A stretch of DNA of 64,000 nt from Eubacteriaceae bacterium Marseille-Q4139 (GCA_018223415.1 JAGTTQ010000001.1:2770365-2834364); one strand, 5' to 3'. Shown: positions 1 to 9,304, counted from the first letter of the stretch. Notes: generated from the letters alone by a model not told the origin. Numbers and translations are program-made.

Positions 1-1046
1 CAGACACGGGAAACCAGTATTCCTTCGGCGATTACCTGGGACTGCGGCTTCTCACCTGCCTGTTTGCGCTTGCTATCGGCGCCGTCTATGCCGGCATCAA
101 TGGCTATACCATTGAAAAGGGTGCGACGGTCTTTTTGATGGTAGTTTATAAGGTCATCGACGCCCTGGCGGATACCTACGAGGCGGAGTTCCAGCGGTGC
201 GGGCGGCTGTACCTGACGGGAAAGTCCAACGCTTTCCGGACGATTCTCTCGGTGACGGTGTTCCTCTCGGCGCTTGCGGCCACAAAGGATCTCGTCGTCT
301 CCAGCGCGGCGGCTGTGGCAGCACAGATCGCAGGCTTTGTGATTTTTGATGCGGCCGTGATAAGAGCGCTTCCGGACATCGACTGGAGGCGGGGAAAAGG
401 GAAGATGAAGCTTCTTTTTCTCAACAACACGCTCCTTTTCTTTTCGGTAATCCTGGATTTTTACATTTTTTCCGCGTCAAAATACGCCATCGAAGCCTGC
501 ATGGCGGACAGGGATATGGCGGTGTACGGGGCCATATTCATGCCCACCAGCGTCATCAATCTGGTGGCCGGCTTTGTGATCCGGCCGTACCTTACAAAGC
601 TGGCTTTTGCATGGGAGATGAACCGCATGGGTCATTTTAAGGGAATTATCGCACGCCTGGCGGCAGTGATTGCCGGCCTTACGGTTCTGGCCGTGGGCGG
701 CGCCTGGCTCCTCGGCATCCCGGTGCTTGGGCTTTTATATTCCAACATCCGGTATGCGCTTTCGGACTGCCGGCCGGCCCTTGTGTTAATTATTGTCGGC
801 GGCGCCTTAAATGCGTTCATGAACCTGTTCTATTATTCGCTCATCATCATGAAAAAGCAGCGGTTCATTTTCGCCGGTTACGGCCTTACGGCGCTTTTGG
901 CCCTGTTTCTCTCGGAGCCCTTTGTCCGTGCCATGGGGATTTTCGGCGGGGCAGCCGCTTACGTGGTTTTGATGGCTGTGCTGGCGGCTTTGTTTGGCAT
1001 TTTGGCTATGTACTTTATCCACAGGAAAGGAAGGGACGGACAGTGA
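1..1046 (+). CDS. Polysaccharide flippase, Wzx/MATE-like (5' partial)
   Basis: The reading frame is open from base 3 to the stop at 1044-1046, so the gene begins upstream of the window; about 347 residues are visible. The protein is almost entirely hydrophobic helices separated by short basic loops, the pattern of the polysaccharide biosynthesis (Wzx/RfbX, MVF superfamily) flippases that move lipid-linked oligosaccharide across the membrane. It heads a run of glycosyltransferase genes and its TGA overlaps the GTG start of the next gene, so it is translationally coupled to them. A Wzm/Wzt ABC exporter lies downstream in the same cluster, so this flippase may serve a side-chain sugar or a second polymer. 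The family call rests on topology and context; substrate is unknown. Confidence 0.75.
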   Translation, partial: DTGNQYSFGDYLGLRLLTCLFALAIGAVYAGINGYTIEKGATVFLMVVYKVIDALADTYEAEFQRCGRLYLTGKSNAFRTILSVTVFLSALAATKDLVVSSAAAVAAQIAGFVIFDAAVIRALPDIDWRRGKGKMKLLFLNNTLLFFSVILDFYIFSASKYAIEACMADRDMAVYGAIFMPTSVINLVAGFVIRPYLTKLAFAWEMNRMGHFKGIIARLAAVIAGLTVLAVGGAWLLGIPVLGLLYSNIRYALSDCRPALVLIIVGGALNAFMNLFYYSLIIMKKQRFIFAGYGLTALLALFLSEPFVRAMGIFGGAAAYVVLMAVLAALFGILAMYFIHRKGRDGQ

Positions 1047-1885
1047 AGCATGTGCATGCGTTTGTGATCTGCGCCTATGGAGAGAGCCCGTATCTGGAGG
1101 AATGCATCCGCTCCTTAAAAGCGCAGAGTGTGAAGACCGATGTCCTTCTCGCCACCTCCACGCCCTGCCGGTACATCGAAAAGCTGGCGAAAAAGTATGG
1201 AATTCCGGTGTTTTCGCGTGACGGAAAGAGCGGGCTTAAGGAGGACTGGCTGTTTGCCCTTAAGACAGCGGGGAACGGCCACAGCCTCGTGACTTTGGCC
1301 CATCAGGACGACCGGTACCACAGGGACTATGTGAAGACGCTTTTAAACGCATATAAAAAATACCCGGACATGACGGTGTTTGCCAGCGATTACGTGGTTT
1401 TAAAGACGAAGGAGGCCAGGCTCTCCGACGGGACGCTCTACCCGGTGCAGACGCGTGTGAAGGCGGCGGATTTCGTGCGGTTCGTGAAGCTCATTCTGCG
1501 GCTCCCGCTGCGGGCGAAATTCCTGGCCCATTTACAGGCAGTGAAGAAAAGCGCGCTGGTTTTCGGAAATTCCGTCTGCTGCCCGTCCTGCACTTATAAT
1601 TATGACCTGATCGGGGATGGGATGTTCGCTTCTGATCTGGAATTTGCCTTGGACTGGGATAATCTCTATGAGCTGGCGCTGCGGCCGGGGCGTTTTGTTA
1701 TAGAAGAAAAGCCGTTAATCGCCTACCGTGTCCATGACGGGGCGGCCACGAAGCAGTGTATCGAGGACAACCGGCGGGCAAGGGAGGAAGCCGCCATGTT
1801 TGGGAAGCTCTGGCCGGCGTGGGCGGCAAAGATCCTGATGTTTTTTTATAAGGGCGCATACGGCGCTTACGGAGAAGAGCAATGA
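1043..1885 (+). CDS. Glycosyltransferase family 2 protein
   Basis: This is a GT-A fold family 2 glycosyltransferase of 280 residues. It starts with a beta strand and an FVICAYGES segment (residues 7-15), has a conserved Cys-rich middle, and carries a QDD metal/nucleotide-sugar motif at residues 88-90 (context AHQDDRYH). It would transfer a sugar from a nucleotide donor on the cytoplasmic face of the membrane during surface polysaccharide assembly. The GTG start overlaps the TGA of the flippase gene (GTGA), and its own stop overlaps the next ATG, so it is inside a coupled operon. The sugar and linkage cannot be read from the sequence. Confidence 0.85.
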   Translation: MKHVHAFVICAYGESPYLEECIRSLKAQSVKTDVLLATSTPCRYIEKLAKKYGIPVFSRDGKSGLKEDWLFALKTAGNGHSLVTLAHQDDRYHRDYVKTLLNAYKKYPDMTVFASDYVVLKTKEARLSDGTLYPVQTRVKAADFVRFVKLILRLPLRAKFLAHLQAVKKSALVFGNSVCCPSCTYNYDLIGDGMFASDLEFALDWDNLYELALRPGRFVIEEKPLIAYRVHDGAATKQCIEDNRRAREEAAMFGKLWPAWAAKILMFFYKGAYGAYGEEQ

Positions 1886-2838
1886 AGATTGACGTTGTGA
1901 TCCCTGTTTATAAGCCGGACGGGCAGTTTTTAGAGCTCATCAGGCGCATAAAAGCCCAGACGGCGGCGCCGTCGAAAATCATTCTCATGAATACGGAAAA
2001 GGCGCTCTGGGACGGCTGGTTTTCCGGACTTTCTGAAAAGGAAAAGAAGCTGGTTACAGACGGCGTTCTGCTGTCCCATGTGACAAAGGACGAGTTCGAC
2101 CATGGAGGTACCAGGGATGAAGGCCTGCGAAAGGGAGACGGGGACGCCGTGGTTTTCATGACCGACGACGCTCTTCCGGCCGACAGACACCTCCTTGAGC
2201 GGCTTACGGCGGCGCTCTTTTCCCGTGACGACATTGCGGCAGCCTACGCCAGGCAGCTTCCCTCTGAGGACTGCCGGGCCATCGAGCGGTACACCAGGAG
2301 CTTTAATTATCCGAAGGAGAGCCGCATAAAGACCATCGCTGACAAAGAGGAGCTGGGGATTAAAACGTATTTCTGCTCCAACGTCTGCGCGGCCTACCGG
2401 CGGGACAGGTATCTGAAGGCCGGCGGCTTTATTAAGAAGACGATTTTCAACGAGGACATGATTTTTGCGGCGAAGCTAATGGAACATGGCTACGCCGTCT
2501 GCTATGTGGCCGAAGCGAAGGTAATCCATTCCCACAATTATTCCTGCATGGAGCAGTTTCGCAGAAATTTTGACCTGGCCGTGTCCCAGGCCGACCACCC
2601 GGAGGTGTTCTCGGGGCTTAAGTCCGAGGGCGAGGGGATCCGGCTTGTGAAGCAGACGGCTGTGTGGCTTGTGAAAAACGGAAAGCTTTGCATGGTACCG
2701 TATTTGGCAGTAAACAGCGGTTTTAAATACATGGGATATCTGGCCGGGAAGCGGTACCGGAGTTTTCCGCGGCGGCTGATCCTGCTTTTTACGATGAACA
2801 AGAATTACTGGAAAGGATACAAAGGAAGCAATGTCTGA
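1882..2838 (+). CDS. Glycosyltransferase family 2 protein, rhamnosyltransferase-like
   Basis: A 318-residue GT2 enzyme with the N-terminal VVIPVYKP strand-loop, a FDHGGTRD segment at residues 72-79, a TDD metal-binding motif at 94-96 and a FNEDM segment around 190. The FxHGGTR signature is common in family 2 enzymes annotated as rhamnosyltransferases, which fits the rfbC gene of dTDP-L-rhamnose synthesis found about 3 kb downstream. The rhamnose assignment is inference from motif plus context. The ATG overlaps the TGA of the previous gene by four bases, and the next gene begins eight bases before this stop. Confidence 0.82.
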   Translation: MKIDVVIPVYKPDGQFLELIRRIKAQTAAPSKIILMNTEKALWDGWFSGLSEKEKKLVTDGVLLSHVTKDEFDHGGTRDEGLRKGDGDAVVFMTDDALPADRHLLERLTAALFSRDDIAAAYARQLPSEDCRAIERYTRSFNYPKESRIKTIADKEELGIKTYFCSNVCAAYRRDRYLKAGGFIKKTIFNEDMIFAAKLMEHGYAVCYVAEAKVIHSHNYSCMEQFRRNFDLAVSQADHPEVFSGLKSEGEGIRLVKQTAVWLVKNGKLCMVPYLAVNSGFKYMGYLAGKRYRSFPRRLILLFTMNKNYWKGYKGSNV

Positions 2839-3523
2839 CTTGCTGATTATCATTCCCGCATACAACGAGGCGGAGAACATTGAGCGGGTGGTAGACCGGC
2901 TGACGGCCGAATTTCCCCAGTACGATTATGTGGTGGTGAACGACGGCTCCAAAGACCGGACGGGGGAGATTTTGAGAAAGCGGCATTACAATTATCTGGA
3001 GCTTCCTGTGAACCTGGGCCTTGCCGGCGGGTTTCAGGCAGGGATGCGCTACGCGCACCGCAAGGGCTACGCGTATGCGGTTCAGCTGGACGGGGACGGC
3101 CAGCACCGGCCTGAGTATCTGGAGGCAATGTTAAACAAGATGGAAGAGGGCTATGACATCGTCATCGGCTCCCGGTTCGTCCACGCGAAAAAGCCAGGCT
3201 CCATGCGGATGCTCGGGAGCAATCTGATCGAGGCGGCCATACGGCTCACGACCGGAACAGATATCAAGGATCCCACCTCAGGGCTCCGGATGTTCAACAG
3301 GCGGATGATCGAGGAGTTTTCCAGGGGCCTAAACTACGGGCCGGAACCGGATACCATCTCTTACCTCTTAAAGCAGGGGGCAAAGGTGGCAGAGGTGCCC
3401 GTTATCATGGATGAGCGCACGAGCGGCGTAAGCTACCTGACGCCGGTCAATGCGTCACGATATATGATTCAGATGCTGGTTTCGATCCTGTTAATCCAGA
3501 ATTTCAGGAAGCGGGAAATGTGA
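2831..3523 (+). CDS. Polyprenyl-phosphate (DPM1-like) glycosyltransferase, GT2
   Basis: A compact 230-residue GT2 protein with the IIIPAYNEAENI start, a VVNDGSKD donor motif at about residues 36-42 and LDGDGQH at 86-92. This arrangement matches dolichol/undecaprenyl-phosphate mannosyl- or glucosyltransferases (DPM1/GtrB type) without the extra membrane helices. Such enzymes charge a polyprenyl phosphate with one sugar, which a membrane glycosyltransferase later uses outside the cell. The two following genes encode small and large membrane proteins (DUF2304, DUF2142), supporting a three-part side-chain glycosylation module. Specific sugar unknown. Confidence 0.83.
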   Translation: MSDLLIIIPAYNEAENIERVVDRLTAEFPQYDYVVVNDGSKDRTGEILRKRHYNYLELPVNLGLAGGFQAGMRYAHRKGYAYAVQLDGDGQHRPEYLEAMLNKMEEGYDIVIGSRFVHAKKPGSMRMLGSNLIEAAIRLTTGTDIKDPTSGLRMFNRRMIEEFSRGLNYGPEPDTISYLLKQGAKVAEVPVIMDERTSGVSYLTPVNASRYMIQMLVSILLIQNFRKREM

Positions 3524-3542
3524 TGGGAGGCAATGGAGAGTT

Positions 3543-3917
3543 ATGACGTTAATGCTTCGTATTGTGCTGATTGCGGCGTCTGTCCTTACGGCCCTTACGG
3601 TGATGCGGCAGATCCGGCAGGCGAAGATGCGGATTGAGGATTCGATTTTCTGGATCGGGTTCCTTGGGCTTTTGACGCTTTTCAGCCTGTTCCCGCAGAT
3701 TGTTTACTGGATGTCGGATCTTTCGGGAACCCAGACGCCGGTCAACTTTATCTTTCTGTTTGTAATCTTCGTCCTGATTGTCCGCATGTTCCGGATGACC
3801 GTGAAGATTTCCCAACTGGAAGCAAAAGTGCGGGAACTGGTACAGCTTTTGGCGATTGAGGATCATGCCAAGAGAGAGAAGGAAGAAAAGGCCGGCGGCC
3901 GGAGGGACGGGGAATGA
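3543..3917 (+). CDS. DUF2304 domain membrane protein
   Basis: A 124-residue protein with two or three hydrophobic helices (about residues 3-20, 33-52 and 60-82) and a charged C-terminal tail ending KEEKAGGRRDGE. It matches the DUF2304 layout, a small membrane protein regularly found directly after DPM1/GtrB-like glycosyltransferases, as here. Its function is unproven; the constant gene pairing suggests that it assists the polyprenyl-linked sugar transferase or flips its product. The ATG follows a purine-rich region 19 bases after the previous stop, and the stop overlaps the next ATG. Confidence 0.75.
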   Translation: MTLMLRIVLIAASVLTALTVMRQIRQAKMRIEDSIFWIGFLGLLTLFSLFPQIVYWMSDLSGTQTPVNFIFLFVIFVLIVRMFRMTVKISQLEAKVRELVQLLAIEDHAKREKEEKAGGRRDGE

Positions 3918-5506
3918 AACATCTGCGGTGTTTTGCGGGGCCGTCTGCGGCGGCCCTTCTTGTGATTTTGGCTGGCCTCTGGCATTTTTTTGATACGGCG
4001 GCCGGGGCTTCCGGCTCCGGGGATCTCTGGCTTACAGGGATGTACTGGCTGCTTTTTGCGGCGGCGGCCGCAGCGCTTTTTCTGGCCGGATTTCTTCTTT
4101 TTAAGAAAGACGTCAGGTGGGAATGGCGGTACCCGGCGGCCGTTGTTTCCTTTGGGCTTTTGTATCTATTTGTGCTTCCGCCGCTTTCGGCGCCGGATGA
4201 GATTTCCCATTTTGTCAGTGCCTATGAGCTTTCCAGCTGTCTTCTGGGAACGGAGGCGGCCGATGAAAACGGGTATGTGCTGATCCGGCAGGCCGACGAT
4301 TTCCTCCAGAACATCTACGGCGCAGAAGGCGATGAGGAGCGGATTTCTCTGGGGCGGGAGCTTGATGAGGAAACCTACCGGATTCTCAGGGAGAAAAATG
4401 ACGGGCTTTTTGTGAGTGCGCCAGAGCAGGCGCTTACGCCGTCGGTGTACCGTTCGGTGAAGACGACGCCGCTTTCGTACCTTCCGCAGGCGCTGGGGAT
4501 TGTGGTTGCCAGGCTGCTTCGTTTAAACGGCGTCTGGCTTTCCTATCTTGGACGTGTCTTTAACCTTTTATTTTTTGCGGCCATGGGAACGGCGGCCATC
4601 CGGTTTCTGCCCTTTGGAAAGCCGGTGTTTCTCGGCGTATCCCTGCTTCCGATGGCGCTCCATCTGGCGGCATCCTATTCCTATGACGCATTCGTCATGG
4701 GGCTCTGCTTTTTTTACGGCGCTTACTGTCTGAACCTGGCCTTTGTAAAGCCGGAGGTAAAGCGGCGGGACGCGGCCGTTTTGGCGGCCGTCATGGCGGC
4801 GGTGGGGCCATGCAAGATGATTTATGCCGTTGTCATGGGCTTTGCGCTTTTAATTCCCGTGAAAAAATTCGGGAGTGTGAAAAACTGGGCCGTCTCGGCG
4901 GCGGCCGTATTTCTCGTGTTTGCGGCGGCTATGGCGCTTGTAAACGGCGGCACCATCGCCGGATACGCGGCCGGAAGCGACACGTATGTGTCCTGGGCGG
5001 CGGAAGAGGGATATTCGATTCCCTATATTCTCCATAATCCGGCGGACTTCCTTGCGATTCTCTACCGGACGGCGGCCGTTCAGGCGGAGGAGTGGTACGT
5101 GACGATGATCGGGGGAAAGCTTGGGAACCTTGACCCGGTGCTTTCCGTCCCGTTTTATATCGTGGCTGGCATGACGGCCTGCCTGTTCGGTCTTTCCGTG
5201 AGAAAGGCCGGGGAGGCGTTGTATCTTAGAACAGCGCAGAAGGTGTGGATCTTATTTCTGGCGGCCGCCTGCCTTCTCGGGCTCATGGCGGCGATGCTCG
5301 TGGGCTGGACGCCGTTAAGCTCCCAGGTCATCGCCGGCGTCCAGGGGCGGTATCTGCTTCCGTTTCTTCCGTTTGTGCTTATGACGGTGAAAAGTGAGAG
5401 GCTGGTGCGGACGGCAGGGAGCGACGAGACGCTTCTTTTTTACATCTGCGCCATGGACGCATATGCCCTTCTCAGGCTATTTAGTATTGTCAGCATGCGG
5501 TTATAG
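3914..5506 (+). CDS. DUF2142 multi-pass membrane protein (GT-C-like)
   Basis: A 530-residue protein with about ten to twelve membrane helices and one large extracytoplasmic loop between roughly residues 95 and 185. That loop begins PPLSAPDEISHF, the acidic motif placed after the first helices in DUF2142 proteins. These resemble GT-C glycosyltransferases, which use polyprenyl-phosphate sugars with an acidic catalytic residue in that first loop. With the preceding DPM1-like and DUF2304 genes it plausibly adds a side-chain sugar outside the membrane; this is inference from topology and neighbours. The ATG overlaps the preceding TGA. Confidence 0.75.
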   Translation: MKHLRCFAGPSAAALLVILAGLWHFFDTAAGASGSGDLWLTGMYWLLFAAAAAALFLAGFLLFKKDVRWEWRYPAAVVSFGLLYLFVLPPLSAPDEISHFVSAYELSSCLLGTEAADENGYVLIRQADDFLQNIYGAEGDEERISLGRELDEETYRILREKNDGLFVSAPEQALTPSVYRSVKTTPLSYLPQALGIVVARLLRLNGVWLSYLGRVFNLLFFAAMGTAAIRFLPFGKPVFLGVSLLPMALHLAASYSYDAFVMGLCFFYGAYCLNLAFVKPEVKRRDAAVLAAVMAAVGPCKMIYAVVMGFALLIPVKKFGSVKNWAVSAAAVFLVFAAAMALVNGGTIAGYAAGSDTYVSWAAEEGYSIPYILHNPADFLAILYRTAAVQAEEWYVTMIGGKLGNLDPVLSVPFYIVAGMTACLFGLSVRKAGEALYLRTAQKVWILFLAAACLLGLMAAMLVGWTPLSSQVIAGVQGRYLLPFLPFVLMTVKSERLVRTAGSDETLLFYICAMDAYALLRLFSIVSMRL

Positions 5507-5587
5507 TGGTATCATGGACTGGAAAACCGGCCATGCCGGAGCTTTAAAAGGATTTTTGATGAAAAACAGATAAAGAGAGGTAAAAAA

Positions 5588-6163
5588 ATGGGAAAAATTA
5601 CAGTAACGCCATGCGAGGCGGATGGAATGACGATTGAGGGGCTCTATGTGATTGAGCCGACGGTTTTTAAGGATGAGCGCGGTTATTTCATGGAGACGTA
5701 CAACCAGAACGACTTTAAGGAGGCTGGCCTTAACATGGTTTTCGTCCAGGACAACCAGTCCATGTCCGTAAAAGGCGTGCTCCGCGGCCTTCACTACCAG
5801 AAGCAGTTCCCCCAGGGAAAGCTGGTGCGCGCCGTCCGCGGTACGGTGTTCGACGTGGCCGTCGACCTTCGGACAAATTCCAAAACCTACGGGAAGTGGT
5901 TCGGCGTGGAACTGTCTGCGGAGAATAAAAAGCAGTTCTACATTCCCGAGGGCTTTGCACACGGCTTCCTTGTCCTCTCCGACGAGGCGGAATTTGCCTA
6001 TAAATGCACAGATTTTTACCACCCCGGCGACGAGGGCGGCCTTTTATGGAGCGATGAGACCATCGGCGTGAAATGGCCGATCCCGGAGGGCATGGAGCTT
6101 ATCATCTCCGAGAAAGACAAAAAGTGGGGCGGCTTCGGCGACACATTCAAGTTTGAGAGGTAG
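5588..6163 (+). CDS. rfbC: dTDP-4-dehydrorhamnose 3,5-epimerase
   Basis: RfbC converts dTDP-4-keto-6-deoxyglucose to dTDP-4-keto-rhamnose, the third step of dTDP-L-rhamnose synthesis in the cytoplasm. The 191-residue cupin protein shows the active-site RGLHYQ with His69, the DLRxxSxTYG segment near 93-102, IPEGFAHGF at 119-127 and the catalytic-tyrosine region FAYKCTDFY around 137-144. Length is normal for the family. The other rhamnose genes (rfbA, rfbB, rfbD) are not in the window and are presumably upstream or elsewhere. The start has a good RBS (AGAGAGG) seven bases upstream. It sits between the membrane glycosyltransferase and the ABC exporter. Confidence 0.95.
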   Translation: MGKITVTPCEADGMTIEGLYVIEPTVFKDERGYFMETYNQNDFKEAGLNMVFVQDNQSMSVKGVLRGLHYQKQFPQGKLVRAVRGTVFDVAVDLRTNSKTYGKWFGVELSAENKKQFYIPEGFAHGFLVLSDEAEFAYKCTDFYHPGDEGGLLWSDETIGVKWPIPEGMELIISEKDKKWGGFGDTFKFER

Positions 6164-6171
6164 TTTGACGC

Positions 6172-6990
6172 GTGAATTATACGGTATCACTTTTAAAGGA
6201 ACTGGTGAAGAAGCACCGCCTCGTCTGGGATTTGGCGAAGGCGGATTTTAAGAAGCGGTTTGTCGGCTCCTATTTCGGCATCGTCTGGATGTTTGTCCAG
6301 CCCATCGTCACTGTGCTGATTTACTGGCTGATTTTCGGCCCCATCGGCTTTAAGAGCGCGCCGCCGGTGCCAAATGCGTCCTATGTCCAGTGGCTCGTGC
6401 CGGGCATTGCGCCGTGGTTTTTCTTCTCCGAGGCCTTAAACTGCGGGACGGGCTGTCTCCAGGAATACAATTACCTGGTGAAAAAGGTGGTGTTCCGGGT
6501 GGAGATTCTGCCGGTCATCAAGCTCATTTCCTGCCTGTTCGTCCACTGCTTTTTCGTGGCGATCATGTTTGTGGTGTTTTTAATCAGCGGGAAAATGCCG
6601 ATGGTTTCCTGGCTCCAGATCGTTTATTACGCCTTTGCGGCGTCCATGCTGGCGTTAGCCATTTCGTATTTTACAAGCGCCATCCAGGTATTTTTTAAGG
6701 ACATGGCGCAGATTGTGAGCATCTGCCTCCAGTTCGGCATGTGGCTGACGCCGATCATGTACAGCGAGCAGCTTTTTGTGGACAAAGGCTTTACGATGGC
6801 GCCGTTTATCTTAAAGCTGAACCCGTTTTATTACATTGCGGCCGGCTACCGGGACAGCATGCTGACCGGCGACTGGTTTTTCATGAGGCCGACTCTGACC
6901 GTCTATTTCTGGGGCTTTACCCTGGTGATGATGGTTGTGGGGCTCAAGGTGTTTAAGCGGCTGCGCCCGCATTTTTCTGATGTACTTTAG
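6172..6990 (+). CDS. Polysaccharide ABC exporter, permease (Wzm/TagG-type)
   Basis: A 272-residue ABC-2 type permease with about six membrane helices. The FKKRFVGSYFGIVWMFVQP stretch near residues 25-45 is the classic entry segment of O-antigen/teichoic acid exporters (RfbA/Wzm/TagG). It forms the membrane channel that exports a finished lipid-linked polysaccharide, driven by the ATPase encoded eight bases downstream. The start is GTG at 6172; no better ATG lies upstream in frame. Presence of an ABC exporter implies that one polymer of this cluster is completed inside the cell. Confidence 0.92.
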   Translation: MNYTVSLLKELVKKHRLVWDLAKADFKKRFVGSYFGIVWMFVQPIVTVLIYWLIFGPIGFKSAPPVPNASYVQWLVPGIAPWFFFSEALNCGTGCLQEYNYLVKKVVFRVEILPVIKLISCLFVHCFFVAIMFVVFLISGKMPMVSWLQIVYYAFAASMLALAISYFTSAIQVFFKDMAQIVSICLQFGMWLTPIMYSEQLFVDKGFTMAPFILKLNPFYYIAAGYRDSMLTGDWFFMRPTLTVYFWGFTLVMMVVGLKVFKRLRPHFSDVL

Positions 6991-6998
6991 GAGGGACC

Positions 6999-8375
6999 AT
7001 GTCTGAAAATGCCATTGAAGTAAAAGACGTGACAAAAATATACAGACTGTACGAAAAGCCCATTGACCGGCTGAAGGAGTCCCTGAGTCTTACCCACAAG
7101 GAATATCACAAGGATTTCTTCGCCTTAAACAAGCTGTCCTTTGACGTGAAAAAGGGCCAGACCGTCGGCATCATCGGGACAAACGGCTCGGGGAAATCCA
7201 CGATTTTAAAGATTATCACCGGAGTCCTGACGCCGACCACCGGCACAGTCATGGTGGACGGGAAGATTTCGGCCCTTTTAGAGTTAGGCGCCGGCTTCAA
7301 CATGGATTATACCGGCATCGAGAACATTTACATGAACGGCACTATGATGGGCTTCACGAAAAAGGAGATGGATGAAAAGCTTCAGGAAATCCTGGACTTT
7401 GCTGATATCGGGGATTTCGTCTACCAGCCGGTGAAGACGTATTCCAGCGGTATGTTTGTGCGGCTGGCCTTTGCCCTCGCCATCAACGTGGAGCCGGAAA
7501 TCCTGATTGTGGACGAGGCCCTTTCCGTCGGCGACGTGTTCTTCCAGGCCAAATGCTACCGCCGGATGGAGGAAATCCGAAAGAGCGGCACGACGATCCT
7601 CATGGTGACCCACGACATGGGCAGCATCATCAAATACTGCGACAAGGTGGTGCTTTTAAACCGCGGCGAGTTCATCGCCGAGGGGCCGGCCGGGCGCATG
7701 GTGGACTTATATAAGAAGATTCTGGCAAACCAGATGGATTCTTTGAGGGAAGAGCTGGAAAACGACTATTCCGGCGGGATGGATGAAGACGGCAATACGG
7801 CCGGTGACGGCAGCCAGCCAGACGCAGATAAAGGTGCGGCCAATGGCCGGGGAGCAGCCGGAAACGGGGCAGCCGACGGCGGCGGGCTTATGAAGGAGAA
7901 AATCACCATCAACGAGAACCGCACTGAGTACGGCGACGGCCGGGCGGAGATTTTTGACCTTGGGCTTTTGGACGCGCGGGGGAACTTAACGAATCTCCTT
8001 TTAAAAGGCGAGATGTTCACGATCCGGGAGCGGATCCGCTTCCATGCGCCGTTAAAGAACCCGATTTTTACGTACACCATTAAAGATAAAAAGGGTACGG
8101 AGCTTTCCGGCACCAACACCATGTACGAGGGGACGGACGTGAAGCCGGTGGAATCCGGCGATATCTACGACGTTTCCTTCACCCAGAAAATGACGCTTCA
8201 GGGCGGGGAATACCTGCTTTCCATGAGCTGTACCGGCTTTGAGGGCGAGGAGCTTGTGGTGTACCATAGGCTTTATGACGTGGCGAATATTACGGTGATT
8301 TCCAATAAAAACACCGTGGGCGTCTACGACATGGAATCCCAGGTGGAGGCGAAGCTGACGAGAGGACAGTCATGA
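6999..8375 (+). CDS. Polysaccharide ABC exporter, ATPase with C-terminal Wzt domain
   Basis: The N-terminal 240 residues form an ABC ATPase: Walker A GTNGSGKST at 60-68, signature YSSGM near 147, Walker B ILIVDEA near 168 and a switch histidine in MVTHDMG near 206. A Gly/Ala/Asp-rich linker of about 40 residues (258-297) leads to a beta-rich C-terminal domain (about 300-458) of the Wzt_C type. In E. coli O9a and O8 that domain binds the capped non-reducing end of the O chain and so couples chain termination to export. Its presence suggests that the polymer here carries a specific end group, possibly made by the next two genes. Confidence 0.92.
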   Translation: MSENAIEVKDVTKIYRLYEKPIDRLKESLSLTHKEYHKDFFALNKLSFDVKKGQTVGIIGTNGSGKSTILKIITGVLTPTTGTVMVDGKISALLELGAGFNMDYTGIENIYMNGTMMGFTKKEMDEKLQEILDFADIGDFVYQPVKTYSSGMFVRLAFALAINVEPEILIVDEALSVGDVFFQAKCYRRMEEIRKSGTTILMVTHDMGSIIKYCDKVVLLNRGEFIAEGPAGRMVDLYKKILANQMDSLREELENDYSGGMDEDGNTAGDGSQPDADKGAANGRGAAGNGAADGGGLMKEKITINENRTEYGDGRAEIFDLGLLDARGNLTNLLLKGEMFTIRERIRFHAPLKNPIFTYTIKDKKGTELSGTNTMYEGTDVKPVESGDIYDVSFTQKMTLQGGEYLLSMSCTGFEGEELVVYHRLYDVANITVISNKNTVGVYDMESQVEAKLTRGQS

Positions 8376-9304
8376 TGGATTACAGTTATGAAATTCTGGA
8401 TTTGTTAAAGAAATATGACGGGGACGAGCAGGCGGCACTGGCGGGCGAGAAAAGCCCGCAGTGCCTTTATGCGTTTTCGCCCCTGCGGGAAAACCTGCTT
8501 GAGTGGGCAGAGATAAAAAAGGAAGACCGGGTGCTCCAGATCGGTTCTGACTACGGGGCGCTCACGGGACTTCTTTCTAAAAAAGCCGGGGAGGTCGTGG
8601 TGTTGGATGGCCGCGACGAGAACCTGGAAGTGAACCGGCTCCGCCATAAGGACAGGGAAAATATCCGGTACGTGCGCGGGCGGATGGCAGGCGAAGAAAC
8701 AGATGGAGCGGGGCTTCCCGTGATTGCAGACGGGTTCGGGGAGCAGGAATACCGGGAGTACTTTGGCGGCGGCGCCGGAGAAGGGGAGACTCATCAAACC
8801 GGTAGGCGGCATGAAAAAATGCCGGTCTCCGAGCTCATGAAGGCGCCCTTTGACTATGTGATTCTCATCGGATACCTGGGACAGAACAAAAAGGAATGGG
8901 CATCCAGGATCCTTTCCTGGGCGGCCGGCTTCCTCCGCCCCGGCGGGACGCTTTTTGCGGCGGCGGAAAACGAGGCAGGCGTCCGCTACTGGATGGGAGC
9001 GAGACACACGGAAGAAGCGTTTTTGGAGGCAGAATTCCGAGGACTGTTTGAAGAACTGAAGGCAGCGCACGGCGGGGATTACCTGATTTATTATCCTGTG
9101 CCGGATTACCGGTACCCGGTGACGCTTTACTCGGACGCCTATCTTCCGAAGACCGGCGACGTGACGAATATTTCAGCGCGGCTTGACGGGCCCGGCTTCT
9201 GGTTCGGAAGCGAGGAGGAGGCCATGGCGAAGGCGTGCCAGAACGGGGAGTTCACGAAATTTGCCAATTCATTCCTTGGCGTCTGGGAGAAAGGGAACCT
9301 ATGA
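8372..9304 (+). CDS. Class I SAM-dependent methyltransferase-like protein
   Basis: A 310-residue protein with a Rossmann-type methyltransferase core. Motif I is RVLQIGSDYGALTG at about residues 53-66, followed by VVVLDG as motif II, and FDYVILIGYLG plus LRPGGTLF as motifs IV and V. The C-terminal third (PDYRYPVTLYSDAYLP, then FTKFANSFLGVW) is a conserved tail seen in methyltransferases of Firmicute glycan clusters. It follows the Wzt gene with a four-base overlap and overlaps the next ATG, so it is coupled to both. It could methylate a terminal sugar; no substrate can be read. A low-complexity Gly/Glu insert near 125-145 is unusual. Confidence 0.72.
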   Translation: MMDYSYEILDLLKKYDGDEQAALAGEKSPQCLYAFSPLRENLLEWAEIKKEDRVLQIGSDYGALTGLLSKKAGEVVVLDGRDENLEVNRLRHKDRENIRYVRGRMAGEETDGAGLPVIADGFGEQEYREYFGGGAGEGETHQTGRRHEKMPVSELMKAPFDYVILIGYLGQNKKEWASRILSWAAGFLRPGGTLFAAAENEAGVRYWMGARHTEEAFLEAEFRGLFEELKAAHGGDYLIYYPVPDYRYPVTLYSDAYLPKTGDVTNISARLDGPGFWFGSEEEAMAKACQNGEFTKFANSFLGVWEKGNL

